Shown here: piece after piece, positions 18,166-26,688 of the stretch
Layout of the letters: every line of letters starts with the position of its first letter
How positions within the stretch are numbered: position 1 is the stretch's first letter
NCBI GenBank assembly: GCA_045605025.1
Contig: JAZUPE010000082.1
Location: 1-64,000 of the forward strand
Length of the DNA stretch: 64,000 bases
Origin: SIG598 sp045605025
GTDB lineage: Bacteria > Bacillota > Clostridia > Oscillospirales > Acutalibacteraceae
Reading direction: 5' to 3'
Translations under genes and position numbers: made by a program
The notes under the pieces: model-generated
Seen by the model: only the letters and a program-made list of their open reading frames with translations
What the model was told of the DNA's origin: nothing
Databases searched by the model: none

Positions 18166-19533
18166 TCAGATCTTGAAAATTCCAAGTGCGTCAAGCACGG
18201 AGGAAACAAGGATAAGGACGATGCATAAGGGGGCTGCATACTTGATCATGAAGGAGAACAGCCACTTGCGGCGGAACTTGCCGGTCAGTTCAACCTCCTC
18301 GGCAATAGCCTTAGGCTTGATGACATATCCGATGAAGATACAGGTGAGCAGCGCCACGATGGGCATAAGGATGCTGTTGGAGAAGAAGTCGAACATATCA
18401 AGAATGCTCATGCCGGCGACAGTGATGAAGTCCCACACGCCGAAACCGAGGGAGGAGGGCAGGCCGAGCACGATGCTGACGAACAGAACGAACAGGCAGG
18501 TGACTTTTCTGCCCCAGCCGAACTTGTCACGGAAGATGGAAACAACGGTTTCCATCAGAGAAATGGAAGATGTGAGGGCGGCAAGAAGTACCAGCAGGAA
18601 GAAAAGAGTGCCGATGATTGCTCCGCCGATGCCGTTGATGCTGTCGAAAACCTTGGGCAGGGTGATGAACATGAGAGAGGGGCCTTTGCCCAGAGCGCTC
18701 TCATCACCGCCGGAGAAGGAGAACACAGCGGGGATAATCATCAGACCGGCGAGGAAAGCGATGCCTGTGTCGAAAATCTCGATCTGGCTGACCGAGGATT
18801 CGATGCTGACGTCCTTTTTCATATAGGAGCCGTAGGTAATCATGATGCCCATAGCCAGCGACATGGAGTAGAAAAGCTGCCCCATAGCGGCAAGTACAGT
18901 GGTTACCGAGAATTTTGAAAAGTCGGGAGTGATGTAGTAGAGAACGCCCTCCATCGCGCCGGGCATGAACATGACGTAGATGCTGATGCCGATGGTGAGA
19001 AGAACGAGCACAGGCATGAGGAACTTGCTTACCTTTTCGATGCCCTTTTCAACACCCAGAAGAACGACCAGAGCGGTCAGACCGACGAACAGCAGGAACC
19101 ATCCGATGGGCTCAAAGGGGCTGGCGATGAAGTCGGTGAAGTAGTTGTCCTGCGCGGCAGCGTTGATTTCGCCGGTAGCAAAGGCGAAGAGGTACTTGGA
19201 GACCCAGCCGCCGATGACCGAGTAGTAGGGGAGAATGATTATGGGCACACAGGAAGCCATGACTCCGATAAACCTGCTTTTTTTGTTTAGCTCACCGAAG
19301 GCTTCGATGGCGCTCTTGCCGGTCTTTCTGCCCAGAGCTATCTCGGCGCACATGAGCGCGAAGCCGAAGGTCACAGCGAGAATGAGATAAACCAGCAGGA
19401 AAATACCGCCGCCGTATTTTGCGGCGAGGTAGGGGAAACGCCAAATGTTGCCTAATCCTACCGCTGAGCCTGCCGCGGCAAGAACAAATCCGATCTTGCC
19501 GGTAAATGAACTTCTTTTCTTTTCGGTTGTCAT
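18166..19533 (-). CDS. Neurotransmitter:sodium symporter (NSS/SNF) family transporter
   Basis: This 455-residue polytopic protein is a Na+-coupled amino-acid transporter of the LeuT fold. The N-terminal helix carries the diagnostic GSAVGLGNIWRFPYL, with the unwound-helix sodium/substrate site. About 11-12 hydrophobic helices are visible, as in bacterial MhsT/TnaT-like members. Substrate is unknown, though tryptophan, tyrosine or other hydrophobic amino acids are common. The RBS is AAGGAG before ATG 19533. It is monocistronic, with its own promoter and a shared terminator. Confidence 0.92.
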   Translation of the reverse strand: MTTEKKRSSFTGKIGFVLAAAGSAVGLGNIWRFPYLAAKYGGGIFLLVYLILAVTFGFALMCAEIALGRKTGKSAIEAFGELNKKSRFIGVMASCVPIIILPYYSVIGGWVSKYLFAFATGEINAAAQDNYFTDFIASPFEPIGWFLLFVGLTALVVLLGVEKGIEKVSKFLMPVLVLLTIGISIYVMFMPGAMEGVLYYITPDFSKFSVTTVLAAMGQLFYSMSLAMGIMITYGSYMKKDVSIESSVSQIEIFDTGIAFLAGLMIIPAVFSFSGGDESALGKGPSLMFITLPKVFDSINGIGGAIIGTLFFLLVLLAALTSSISLMETVVSIFRDKFGWGRKVTCLFVLFVSIVLGLPSSLGFGVWDFITVAGMSILDMFDFFSNSILMPIVALLTCIFIGYVIKPKAIAEEVELTGKFRRKWLFSFMIKYAAPLCIVLILVSSVLDALGIFKI

Positions 19534-19604
19534 ATCTGCTTACTCCTTGAAATACTCTTTTGCCGGAAATAATGCCGGCTTGTTAACTTTGTCACTGATT
19601 TATT

Positions 19605-19633
19605 ATCGTAATCAAAAGAAGAAAAAGTGTCAA
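19605..19633 (-). promoter_or_regulatory. Sigma-A-type promoter of the NSS symporter gene
   Basis: On the minus strand a perfect TTGACA (19633-19628) is followed by a 17-bp spacer and TACGAT (19610-19605). A short GCCGG/CCGGC hairpin (about 19562-19580) lies in the 5' leader. Confidence 0.6.
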
Positions 19634-19812
19634 GGTGTTTTTCGCTTTTTTACTTATTTATTATATATAGTATCCGCGTATATATTCTTTTTCCGGGTAA
19701 TGTGGCGTAGTTCGGGTAAGCTGTCTGATGATGTTGTGCCTCGGATCGGGGGAGAAACAGCTTGGAGTGAAGAAAAAATGAGCTGAAGTCGGATTTTTGT
19801 TAACAATAAGTA
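19634..19812. other. Non-coding intergenic stretch
   Basis: This stretch is AT-rich at its left end with TATATA tracts and becomes more GC-rich around 19700-19770. A loose AAGCTGT/ACAGCTT pairing brackets about 40 nt near 19709-19763. I see no supported ORF or known RNA motif. Confidence 0.3.
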
Positions 19813-19841
19813 TTGACAAATCGCAAAAGTTAACATAAGAT
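19813..19841 (+). promoter_or_regulatory. Sigma-A-type promoter upstream of proC
   Basis: A perfect TTGACA (19813-19818), 17-bp spacer and TAAGAT (19836-19841) imply transcription from about 19848, some 310 nt before the proC start. Confidence 0.6.
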
Positions 19842-19861
19842 AGTATACGAAAACAACAGAT

Positions 19862-19911
19862 GTTTCGCGGAATGAATATTATGCATTCACGCCTCTTTTC
19901 GCGAAACTTTT
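19862..19911 (+). promoter_or_regulatory. Early hairpin with T-run in the proC leader (possible attenuator)
   Basis: GTTTCGCG (19862-19869) pairs with CGCGAAAC (19900-19907), enclosing a smaller GAATG/CATTC hairpin (19870-19888). TTTTA follows directly. It starts about 14 nt after the predicted transcription start, so it could terminate most transcripts early. Further palindromes occur downstream (for example TGCACGTGCA at 19994-20003). No T-box or known riboswitch consensus is seen. Confidence 0.4.
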
Positions 19912-20157
19912 ATCATTTCCAAAAGATTACAGAGAGTAATATCCTGCTGTTTTCGCGTAGTTATGCGACATTTCTCGTTGCAATTCTCATACATGCACGT
20001 GCACGGCACATATTCTGCTTCTGTCCGGAACGAGCACAATATCTTGTGAATCAGCTCCTACTGGTTCTGTTATGTCAATCTGAACAGCAGCAGCTCAAGT
20101 TACATAATTATCCTGTTGAAAGGCGCTCACGCATCTGAGTTGGCAAATATAATGATT

Positions 20158-20961
20158 ATGAGAAAAACCGGCATAATCGGCATCGGCAATATGGCCGGCG
20201 CGATTCTTTCCGGAATAATCGATTCCGGCATTCAATCCCCATCCAGCCTTGTGCTGTACGACGTTTTCCCTGAAAAGCTTCAGCGATTTACTGATCTTGG
20301 CTGTAATGCCGCCGCTTCCGAGCGTGATCTCGTCGGGCAGTGTGACACCATTATCCTCGCAATCAAGCCTCAGGGGTTCCGTGAGCTGCTGGAAAAAATC
20401 GGTGATCTGCTTGATGAAAGCAAGCTGATAATCTCCATCGCCGCCGGTATCGGCATTGACTTCATTAATAATGCCGTCGGAAAGGTTCTGCCTGTTATCC
20501 GCGTGCTGCCTAATACTCCGATGCTGCTTGGAATGGGAGTTTCTGCGATTACTTATCGTGCCCCGGCAACGGAGGAGCAGTATAATTACGCATGCTCTAT
20601 CTTCCGTTCCTGCGGCAGCGTGTACTATGTTGATGAGGACAAGTTCAACGAAATAATCTGTGTTCACAGTTCCTCGCCGGCCTATGTCTTCCTTTTTGCC
20701 AAGGCGATGACCGACAGCGCTGTTGCTCAGGGGATTGACAGGAAGCAGGCGCTTTCCATGATCGCCGGCACTTTCTCCGGTGCCGCGAAGATGATTGAAA
20801 ATTCCGGACTTTCCTGCGAGGAGCTTATACAGATGGTTGCCAGCAAAGGCGGAACCACCGAAGCGTCTCTGCATTCTTTTGAGGCTGACGGTTTTGAACA
20901 GATTGTTGACCGCGCTATGCAGGCCTGCACCAGTCGTGCCCGTGAACTGGGTGGCAACTGA
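20158..20961 (+). CDS. proC: Pyrroline-5-carboxylate reductase
   Basis: It catalyses the last step of proline synthesis, reducing P5C with NAD(P)H. The 267-residue protein has the N-terminal Rossmann motif GIIGIGNMAGAIL, the RVLPNTPMLLGMG motif, and the C-terminal signature covering SKGGTTEAS. Length is typical. The start at 20158 is set by homology to the family; there is no good Shine-Dalgarno, and a long structured leader precedes it, so translation may be controlled. In-frame upstream starts (TTG 20140, TTG 20116) are no better supported. Confidence 0.93.
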   Translation: MRKTGIIGIGNMAGAILSGIIDSGIQSPSSLVLYDVFPEKLQRFTDLGCNAAASERDLVGQCDTIILAIKPQGFRELLEKIGDLLDESKLIISIAAGIGIDFINNAVGKVLPVIRVLPNTPMLLGMGVSAITYRAPATEEQYNYACSIFRSCGSVYYVDEDKFNEIICVHSSSPAYVFLFAKAMTDSAVAQGIDRKQALSMIAGTFSGAAKMIENSGLSCEELIQMVASKGGTTEASLHSFEADGFEQIVDRAMQACTSRARELGGN

Positions 20962-21025
20962 TTTCCGGTTCTAATATGCGTATGAGTTTCATAAGCATTT
21001 CCCATAACACATTGTGGAGTGACTT

Positions 21026-21622
21026 ATGGAACGTAGTGCTGAAATTTATCACAACGATCGCCTGCGGCTGTTTCATTTTCTGCCTGTTTTTCTTGCCGCG
21101 TTATGCTTTGTGGGAGCAGTTACTGGAACTATAGTGTTCGCACGTGCCTACACTGATGTCGATGTGGAGGCGTTTATCGATTCGCAGCGCAGTCTGCCGG
21201 TCGATTTTGCCGGTTATTTTATCTATGGATTGCTCGAGGAGCTTCCGTTTTTCGCCTTTCTTCTTTTTTCGGCAATGCTTGTTCCGGGCTGGATTATCGC
21301 GCCGGCGGCACTGCTTATCGGCGGTCTGAAGCTGGGTACTTCGATTTGCTGTCTTTATTCCGGATGCGGCCTGTGGGGCGTGCTTTACGCACTGCCTGTT
21401 ATTGCCGCTCCGGCCTTGTGCGTGTTGATTTCACTCGCGATTCTATGTCACGGATCCATGCTTCTTTCGATGTGGCTGTTCCGGTCGGTGTTTCATCCAG
21501 CCGGCAGCAGCGGTGTCGTCTGCAGGCTGATTATAAAGATACCTCTGTGTGCGGCAATAAATCTGGCTGCAGCCGCTTTTGCTGCATGGATGAGGACAAT
21601 AATGTACAGTTTTATCAGTTAG
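21026..21622 (+). CDS. SpoIIM-like sporulation membrane protein
   Basis: This 198-residue polytopic membrane protein has about five hydrophobic helices (starting near 17-40). It has the size and layout of stage II sporulation protein M, part of the SpoIIDMP peptidoglycan-remodelling machine of engulfment. Position supports this: in Bacillus spoIIM lies close to xerD, and here a XerC/D-type recombinase starts 10 bp downstream. Sequence similarity is judged from memory and is weak, so another membrane protein is possible. The RBS is TGGAGTG. Confidence 0.55.
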   Translation: MERSAEIYHNDRLRLFHFLPVFLAALCFVGAVTGTIVFARAYTDVDVEAFIDSQRSLPVDFAGYFIYGLLEELPFFAFLLFSAMLVPGWIIAPAALLIGGLKLGTSICCLYSGCGLWGVLYALPVIAAPALCVLISLAILCHGSMLLSMWLFRSVFHPAGSSGVVCRLIIKIPLCAAINLAAAAFAAWMRTIMYSFIS

Positions 21623-21632
21623 GAGTAGTACG

Positions 21633-22556
21633 ATGTTAGATTTTATCGAACAGTTCCAGAACTACCTTGTCGGTACTAAAGGTGTTTCTCAGAATACGCT
21701 GGAATCATATATGCGCGATGTAAATCAATATGTCAGCTTTGTCAGAAGCAGTGAAGAACTCTGTCTGGATTGCGATGATACTGAAAAATCGGTTGCAGGA
21801 ATAAATGCTTTTCTGGATCATTTACGCAGTATGAATAAGTCTTCGGCGACTGTAACCCGTATGCTGGCATCGGTTCGCTCGTATTATCAATTTCTGATGC
21901 AGGCTGGTGTTATTGACAGCAATCCAGCTAAGCAGATCAAGCTTGAGCGCACCAAAAAGAAGATTCCAGAAATATTAACTGATATAGAAATACTCAATCT
22001 GCTTGCCATGCCTAATCTGCAGGACGCTAAAGGCGTTCGTGACAAAGCAATGCTTGAGCTGCTTTACGCCACCGGAATACGCGTTTCTGAATTGATCAAT
22101 CTTAATCTGGGCGATATTAACTGCGTCAGAGATTTCCGCGGTGAAGTTGTCTGCAAGAATGCCAAGGGGCAGGAAAGAGTAGTTCCGATTCATAAATCTG
22201 CTGTCAATGCGCTGATTGAATACAGAGATAATGTCCGCCCGAAGCTGGTATCGGCTGAAAGCGGCGATGCGCTGTTTGTTAATTTGAACGGCGCGAGACT
22301 GTCTCGCCAGGGCTTCTGGAAGATCGTAAAAACTTATGCTGAAGATGCTAAAATCGAAAAAGAGATAACCCCGCACACTCTGCGTCATTCATTTGCTCTG
22401 CATTTGTATCAGAACGGCGCTTCTCTGCACGATCTGCAGCAGATGCTGGGTCATGCTGACATATCCTCAACACAGATGTACGCAAATATGTCGAGAAAAA
22501 CCGGCTGCAATGATGTGTATGATCGCTGTCACCCCCTTGCAGCCCGCTCAAAATAG
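21633..22556 (+). CDS. XerC/XerD-type tyrosine recombinase
   Basis: This 307-residue site-specific recombinase has an N-terminal SAM-like core-binding domain (about 1-90) and a catalytic domain with Arg in ATGIRVSELINL, Lys in KNAKGQERVVP, His-x-x-Arg in HTLRHSFA, His in LGHADI, and nucleophile Tyr in STQMYANMS. All six catalytic residues are present. Its size and position beside a spoIIM-like gene suggest XerD, which resolves chromosome dimers at dif. A strong promoter for downstream RNA overlaps its last codons. Confidence 0.9.
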   Translation: MLDFIEQFQNYLVGTKGVSQNTLESYMRDVNQYVSFVRSSEELCLDCDDTEKSVAGINAFLDHLRSMNKSSATVTRMLASVRSYYQFLMQAGVIDSNPAKQIKLERTKKKIPEILTDIEILNLLAMPNLQDAKGVRDKAMLELLYATGIRVSELINLNLGDINCVRDFRGEVVCKNAKGQERVVPIHKSAVNALIEYRDNVRPKLVSAESGDALFVNLNGARLSRQGFWKIVKTYAEDAKIEKEITPHTLRHSFALHLYQNGASLHDLQQMLGHADISSTQMYANMSRKTGCNDVYDRCHPLAARSK

Positions 22557-22565
22557 TGCTATAAT
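22537..22565 (+). promoter_or_regulatory. Strong extended -10 promoter overlapping the xerD stop
   Basis: TTGCAG (22537-22542), 17-bp spacer and TATAAT (22560-22565) preceded by TGC (extended -10). No ORF with an RBS follows before the terminator at 22663-22704. Confidence 0.6.
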
Positions 22566-22571
22566 ACAAAC

Positions 22572-22706
22572 GGATACATAAAAGTGAGCCGCCTTCTGCG
22601 CGGTTATATGGTTTTTGAAGGTAGTAAAAGGATTGATATATAGCCCATTAGTACATCCCGGAAAAACGCATCGAGGCCGGCTTTGGTCGGTTTCGATGCG
22701 TTTTAC
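22572..22706 (+). ncRNA. Candidate small RNA between a strong promoter and an intrinsic terminator
   Basis: About 130 nt lie between the promoter at 22537-22565 and the terminator ending at 22704, with no ribosome-binding site or plausible ORF; the longest (a GTG opening of 19 codons) has no SD. An internal CCGC/GCGG hairpin sits near 22591-22606. The topoisomerase gene downstream has its own promoter. I do not recognise 6S, SRP, tmRNA or RNase P consensus in it. The call rests only on signal architecture. Confidence 0.4.
22663..22704 (+). terminator. Intrinsic terminator
   Basis: AAAACGCATCGA (22663-22674) pairs with TCGATGCGTTTT (22693-22704), and a further GCCG/CGGT-type pairing extends the stem inward. 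The right arm ends in four Ts. Confidence 0.8.
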
Positions 22707-22767
22707 TATGCTAAAGCGCAAACTGTTGTGCAAAAGGCTAATCTTTGGCTTTCCTATAATCTAAATA

Positions 22768-22796
22768 TTGTGTTAATGTAGCTTGTGTGGTATAAT
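22768..22796 (+). promoter_or_regulatory. Promoter of the topoisomerase-histidine operon
   Basis: TTGTGT (22768-22773), 17-bp spacer and TATAAT (22791-22796) with TGG just upstream (extended -10). The first gene begins 38 bp further on. Confidence 0.6.
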
Positions 22797-22834
22797 ACAT
22801 AGACTAAAATGGCTGTAAATGGAGGTAGCGTCGG

Positions 22835-24820
22835 ATGAGCTCCGGAGCGTCCAGAAAAAAGACTGCCGAATACGGCAACGAAAGTATATCGTCACTTAAA
22901 GGCGCGGATCGCGTCAGAAAACGCCCGGGTGTTATTTTCGGCTCGGACGGCATAGAAGGCTGCCAGCATTCGGTGTTTGAGATTCTCTCCAATGCCATCG
23001 ACGAAGCGCGTCAGGGCTACGGTCAGAAGATCGTCCTAACCCGTTACGAGGACGGTTCTATCGAGATCGAGGACTTCGGCCGCGGTATTCCCGTTGACTA
23101 TAATCCCAACGAGGAGCGATACAACTGGGAACTGGTGTTCTGCGAGCTGTACGCCGGCGGCAAATACAAGACCGACAGCGGCGAGAATTATGAATATTCT
23201 CTGGGACTTAACGGTCTTGGTCTGTGCGCAACTCAGTACGCATCGGAATACATGGATGCCGACATCCGCCGCGACGGATTCCGCTACACCCTGCATTTTG
23301 AAAAGGGAGAAAACGTGGGTGGTCTCAAAAAGGAAGAATACACAAAGAGAGACACAGGCTCGCGCATCCGCTGGAAGCCGGATCTGGATGTATTTACCGA
23401 CGTGAACATTCCCATTGAATACTACCTTGATACCGTCAGGCGTCAGGCTATCGTCAACGCCGGGATAAAGTTCATCATCAACGACCGCATCAACGGCGAG
23501 AAGTACGAATTCTGCTACAATGAGGGTATCGCCGACCATGTGCGTGAAACAGTGGGGGAGAACTCACTTGCCCCTGTACGTGTGTGGCAGTGCGAGCGCC
23601 GCGGCCGTGACCGTGAGGATAAGCCGGAGTACAACGTAAAAATCAATGTCGCGGTGACGTTTTCAAATTCGGTTACCATGACGGAGTATTACCATAACTC
23701 CAGCTACCTTGAGCACGGCGGAGCGCCGGAAAAAGCCGTGCGCAGCGCCTTTGTGAGCATGATCGACCAGCGGCTCAAACAGACCGGCAAATACGCCAAG
23801 AACGAAAGCGCCATCAAGTATCAGGACGTTGAGGATTGTCTGGTCATTGTAATATCCTCATTCTCCAACATCACCAGTTACGAAAACCAGACCAAGAAAT
23901 CCATCACGAATAAATTCATTCAGGAGGCCATGACGGAGTTCTTTCGTCAGCAGCTTGAGATCTGGTTCATCGAAAACCCCATTGAGGCGGATAAGATCTG
24001 CGGGCAGGTGCTTATCAACAAGCAGAGCCGCGAGCATTCTGAAAAGCAGCGCGTGACCATCCGCACCAAGCTGACCGCCAACATGGATATGACTTCCCGT
24101 GTGGCGAAGTTTGTTGACTGCCGTTCCAAGGACGTTAACGAACGCGAGCTGTTCATCGTGGAGGGTGACTCGGCTGCAGGTTCCTGCAAGAGCGCGCGTG
24201 ACCCGAATTTCCAGGGAATCATGCCCGTGCGCGGCAAGATTCTCAACTGCCTCAAGGCGGACTACAACAAAATCTTTGCCAGCGAGATCATCACCGACCT
24301 CATCAAGGTGCTGGGCTGCGGTGTTGATGTCAAGGCAAGCAAGAATCTTGCTTCCTTTGACATCAACAATCTGCGCTGGAGCAAGGTCATTATCTGCACC
24401 GATGCCGACGTGGACGGATTCCAGATCAGAACTCTGATCCTGACCATGTTCTACCGTCTTATGCCGAAGCTCATCGAAGAGGGCAAGGTGTTTATTGCTG
24501 AATCACCCCTCTATGAGATTACCACGAAGAAAGAAACCTACTTTGCGTATAACGAGCAGGAAAAGGCCGAGATTCTCGAAATGATCGGGGACGAAAAGTT
24601 CACCATCCAGCGTTCCAAAGGTCTGGGTGAGAACAACCCCGACATGATGAGCTTTACCACAATGGCACCTGCTACACGCAGATTAATCAAGGTCATGCCC
24701 GCCGACGCGGAGCAGACATGGCAGATTTTCGACGTGCTGCTGGGAGATAACCTCAGCGGTCGTAAGGAGTTTATCTCTGCCAACGGTGAGCAGTATATCG
24801 AACTTGCCGATGTTCAGTAA
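22835..24820 (+). CDS. Type IIA DNA topoisomerase B subunit (ParE/GyrB-like)
   Basis: This 661-residue ATPase/TOPRIM subunit has the GHKL ATPase features RKRPGVIFGS, NAIDEARQG and DFGRGIPVDYN, and the TOPRIM motifs VEGDSAAGS, PVRGKILN and DADVDGFQIRTLIL. Length fits ParE or short GyrB. It differs from canonical GyrB at several motif positions (FQIRT for the usual AHIRT), marking the divergent clostridial second topoisomerase. No A subunit (ParC/GyrA-like) is adjacent. Only 15 bp separate its stop from hisZ, so it appears co-transcribed with the histidine genes. Confidence 0.88.
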   Translation: MSSGASRKKTAEYGNESISSLKGADRVRKRPGVIFGSDGIEGCQHSVFEILSNAIDEARQGYGQKIVLTRYEDGSIEIEDFGRGIPVDYNPNEERYNWELVFCELYAGGKYKTDSGENYEYSLGLNGLGLCATQYASEYMDADIRRDGFRYTLHFEKGENVGGLKKEEYTKRDTGSRIRWKPDLDVFTDVNIPIEYYLDTVRRQAIVNAGIKFIINDRINGEKYEFCYNEGIADHVRETVGENSLAPVRVWQCERRGRDREDKPEYNVKINVAVTFSNSVTMTEYYHNSSYLEHGGAPEKAVRSAFVSMIDQRLKQTGKYAKNESAIKYQDVEDCLVIVISSFSNITSYENQTKKSITNKFIQEAMTEFFRQQLEIWFIENPIEADKICGQVLINKQSREHSEKQRVTIRTKLTANMDMTSRVAKFVDCRSKDVNERELFIVEGDSAAGSCKSARDPNFQGIMPVRGKILNCLKADYNKIFASEIITDLIKVLGCGVDVKASKNLASFDINNLRWSKVIICTDADVDGFQIRTLILTMFYRLMPKLIEEGKVFIAESPLYEITTKKETYFAYNEQEKAEILEMIGDEKFTIQRSKGLGENNPDMMSFTTMAPATRRLIKVMPADAEQTWQIFDVLLGDNLSGRKEFISANGEQYIELADVQ

Positions 24821-24835
24821 CAGGAGGCACACACC

Positions 24836-26041
24836 ATGCGTCATAACCATCTGATCACACCGGACGGTACGTCCGATCTTCTTTTCTCCGAATGCGTAAT
24901 GCGCCGTGCCGTGGAAAAGGCTGTGTGCAAGCTCTTTGCCCGTTCGGGGTACAGCGAGGTGCGCACACCGGTTCTCGAGTTCTACGATGTATTCGACCTT
25001 GAATCGGAGCCTATCCCTCAGGAACGCATGTACAAGCTGACCGACAATAAAGGTCGTCTGCTGGTCATGCGCCCGGATAACACCATGCCTATTGCTCGTA
25101 TGGTGTCCACCAAGCTGCGCGGAGCGCGGCTGCCCCTGCGTCTTTACTACAACCAGCCCTTCTTCCGCATCAACGACAGCCTGCGCGGCGGTGCCGACCA
25201 GATCGGTCAGGTGGGTGTGGAACTGATCGGCGCAGGCGGAATGCGTGCCGACCTTGAGATTCTGACCCTTGCGGTGAGCGCGCTTGCCGAGTGTACCCAA
25301 AGCTACCGTCTGGAGATCGGTCACGCGGGCATCTTCAAGGCACTGGTTGCCAGTCTGCCTGTTGACGAGCGACACCGTGAGCACATCCGCCGTGATATCG
25401 AATCAAAGAACTATGCGGCTCTTTCCGCTGATCTTGATCGCATGGAGCAGACCGAAGCGGTGAAGGCTCTGCGTCAGCTGCCCCGTTTGTTCGGAGGTAT
25501 TCAAGTGCTGGATAAGGCACGTGAGTTTATCTCCGATCCCGAAGTCGGCGCACATCTCGACTTCCTTGGAGTGGTATACAATGCCCTTTCTGAAATGGGC
25601 TACGGCGACAAGCTGATCATCGACCTTGGTCTGGTGCATCAGAACGACTACTACACCGGTCTTGTATTCTCGGCTTACGCAGAGGGCTCCGGTGCCAAGA
25701 TACTCAGCGGCGGCCGCTACGACAATCTGCTTTCCAGCTTTGGCATGGACAGCAGTGCCTGCGGTTTTGCTATCAACATTGACGACCTTGTCAAGACCCT
25801 CAACCCCTCTGAATACAGCGTCACGGCTGCGCCCGAGCGTCTGGTGGTTGCCGAGGGCGGCAAGGAGATCGATGCCCTGCGCTACATGGCTCAGCTGCAG
25901 GAGCAGAAGATTGCCGCTGAATTCTGTCTGCTGGAGGACGTGGGCGACGCGATGGCTTATGCCCGTGACCGAGGCATCAAGCACGTTGACATCGTCACCG
26001 ACGGCATTGAAACTGTTGATTCACCGGAGGATAAGCAATGA
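24836..26041 (+). CDS. hisZ: ATP phosphoribosyltransferase regulatory subunit HisZ
   Basis: This 401-residue class II aminoacyl-tRNA-synthetase-like protein lacks the HisRS anticodon domain. Motifs resembling HisRS are LITPDGTSDLLF, VMRPDNTMPIARMV and SGGRYDNLL. It forms a hetero-octamer with the short HisG and confers histidine feedback inhibition. The short HisG (210 aa) directly downstream, overlapping by 4 bp, supports HisZ over a true HisRS. The RBS is AGGAGG. Confidence 0.93.
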   Translation: MRHNHLITPDGTSDLLFSECVMRRAVEKAVCKLFARSGYSEVRTPVLEFYDVFDLESEPIPQERMYKLTDNKGRLLVMRPDNTMPIARMVSTKLRGARLPLRLYYNQPFFRINDSLRGGADQIGQVGVELIGAGGMRADLEILTLAVSALAECTQSYRLEIGHAGIFKALVASLPVDERHREHIRRDIESKNYAALSADLDRMEQTEAVKALRQLPRLFGGIQVLDKAREFISDPEVGAHLDFLGVVYNALSEMGYGDKLIIDLGLVHQNDYYTGLVFSAYAEGSGAKILSGGRYDNLLSSFGMDSSACGFAINIDDLVKTLNPSEYSVTAAPERLVVAEGGKEIDALRYMAQLQEQKIAAEFCLLEDVGDAMAYARDRGIKHVDIVTDGIETVDSPEDKQ

Positions 26042-26670
26042 GACCTATAAGAATAGCTTTGACCAAAGGTCGTCTTGAAAAGCAGAGTATTGAGCTTTTT
26101 GAGCGTGCGGGCATCGACTGCACCGAGGTTCACAACAAAGGCAGACGGCTGATCCTTCCCCTGGGCAACGGTATGGAAGCGGTTCTCGCCAAGGCCGCCG
26201 ACGTTATTACTTACGTTGAAAACGGCGTGTGTGACATCGGCATTACCGGCAAGGATACCATCATGGAACTGGGTACCAGCATTTTTGAGATCCTCGACCT
26301 CGGCTTCGGCAGATGCAAATTTGCTGTTGCAACCGCCGGCGGTAAGGATATTTTCTCTGAGCTGGGTACAAAGACCATTGCCACCAAATACCCCAACGTC
26401 ACCAGACGTTTCTTTGAAAAGCAGACCATGGACGTAAACGTCATCAAGATCGAGGGTTCGGTGGAACTGGCTCCGCTGCTGGATCTTGCTGATGCCATTG
26501 TTGATATCGTTGAGACCGGTACCACACTCAAGGAAAATGGTCTGCAGGTTATCCGCGACGTTGCACCCATATCCGCAAGAATGATATGCAACATCGCAAG
26601 CCTCAAACTCCGTCAGCAGGAGATTGAGGGATTCACTCAGGCGCTGGAAAACGCGCTTGCACAACAGTAA
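26038..26670 (+). CDS. hisG: ATP phosphoribosyltransferase catalytic subunit, short form
   Basis: It catalyses the committed step of histidine synthesis, joining ATP and PRPP. At 210 residues it is the short form lacking the C-terminal regulatory domain, hence dependent on HisZ. The PRPP-binding signature DAIVDIVETGTTLKENGL and the N-terminal ALTKGRLEKQ are clear. It overlaps hisZ by 4 bp. Confidence 0.96.
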   Translation: MRPIRIALTKGRLEKQSIELFERAGIDCTEVHNKGRRLILPLGNGMEAVLAKAADVITYVENGVCDIGITGKDTIMELGTSIFEILDLGFGRCKFAVATAGGKDIFSELGTKTIATKYPNVTRRFFEKQTMDVNVIKIEGSVELAPLLDLADAIVDIVETGTTLKENGLQVIRDVAPISARMICNIASLKLRQQEIEGFTQALENALAQQ

Positions 26671-26688
26671 TCAGGAGTTGATCCGACT

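Noticed and set aside
19860..20138. 92-codon ORF in the proC leader
   Set aside because: No Shine-Dalgarno, composition unlike a protein, and it overlaps hairpin sequences and the proC start region.
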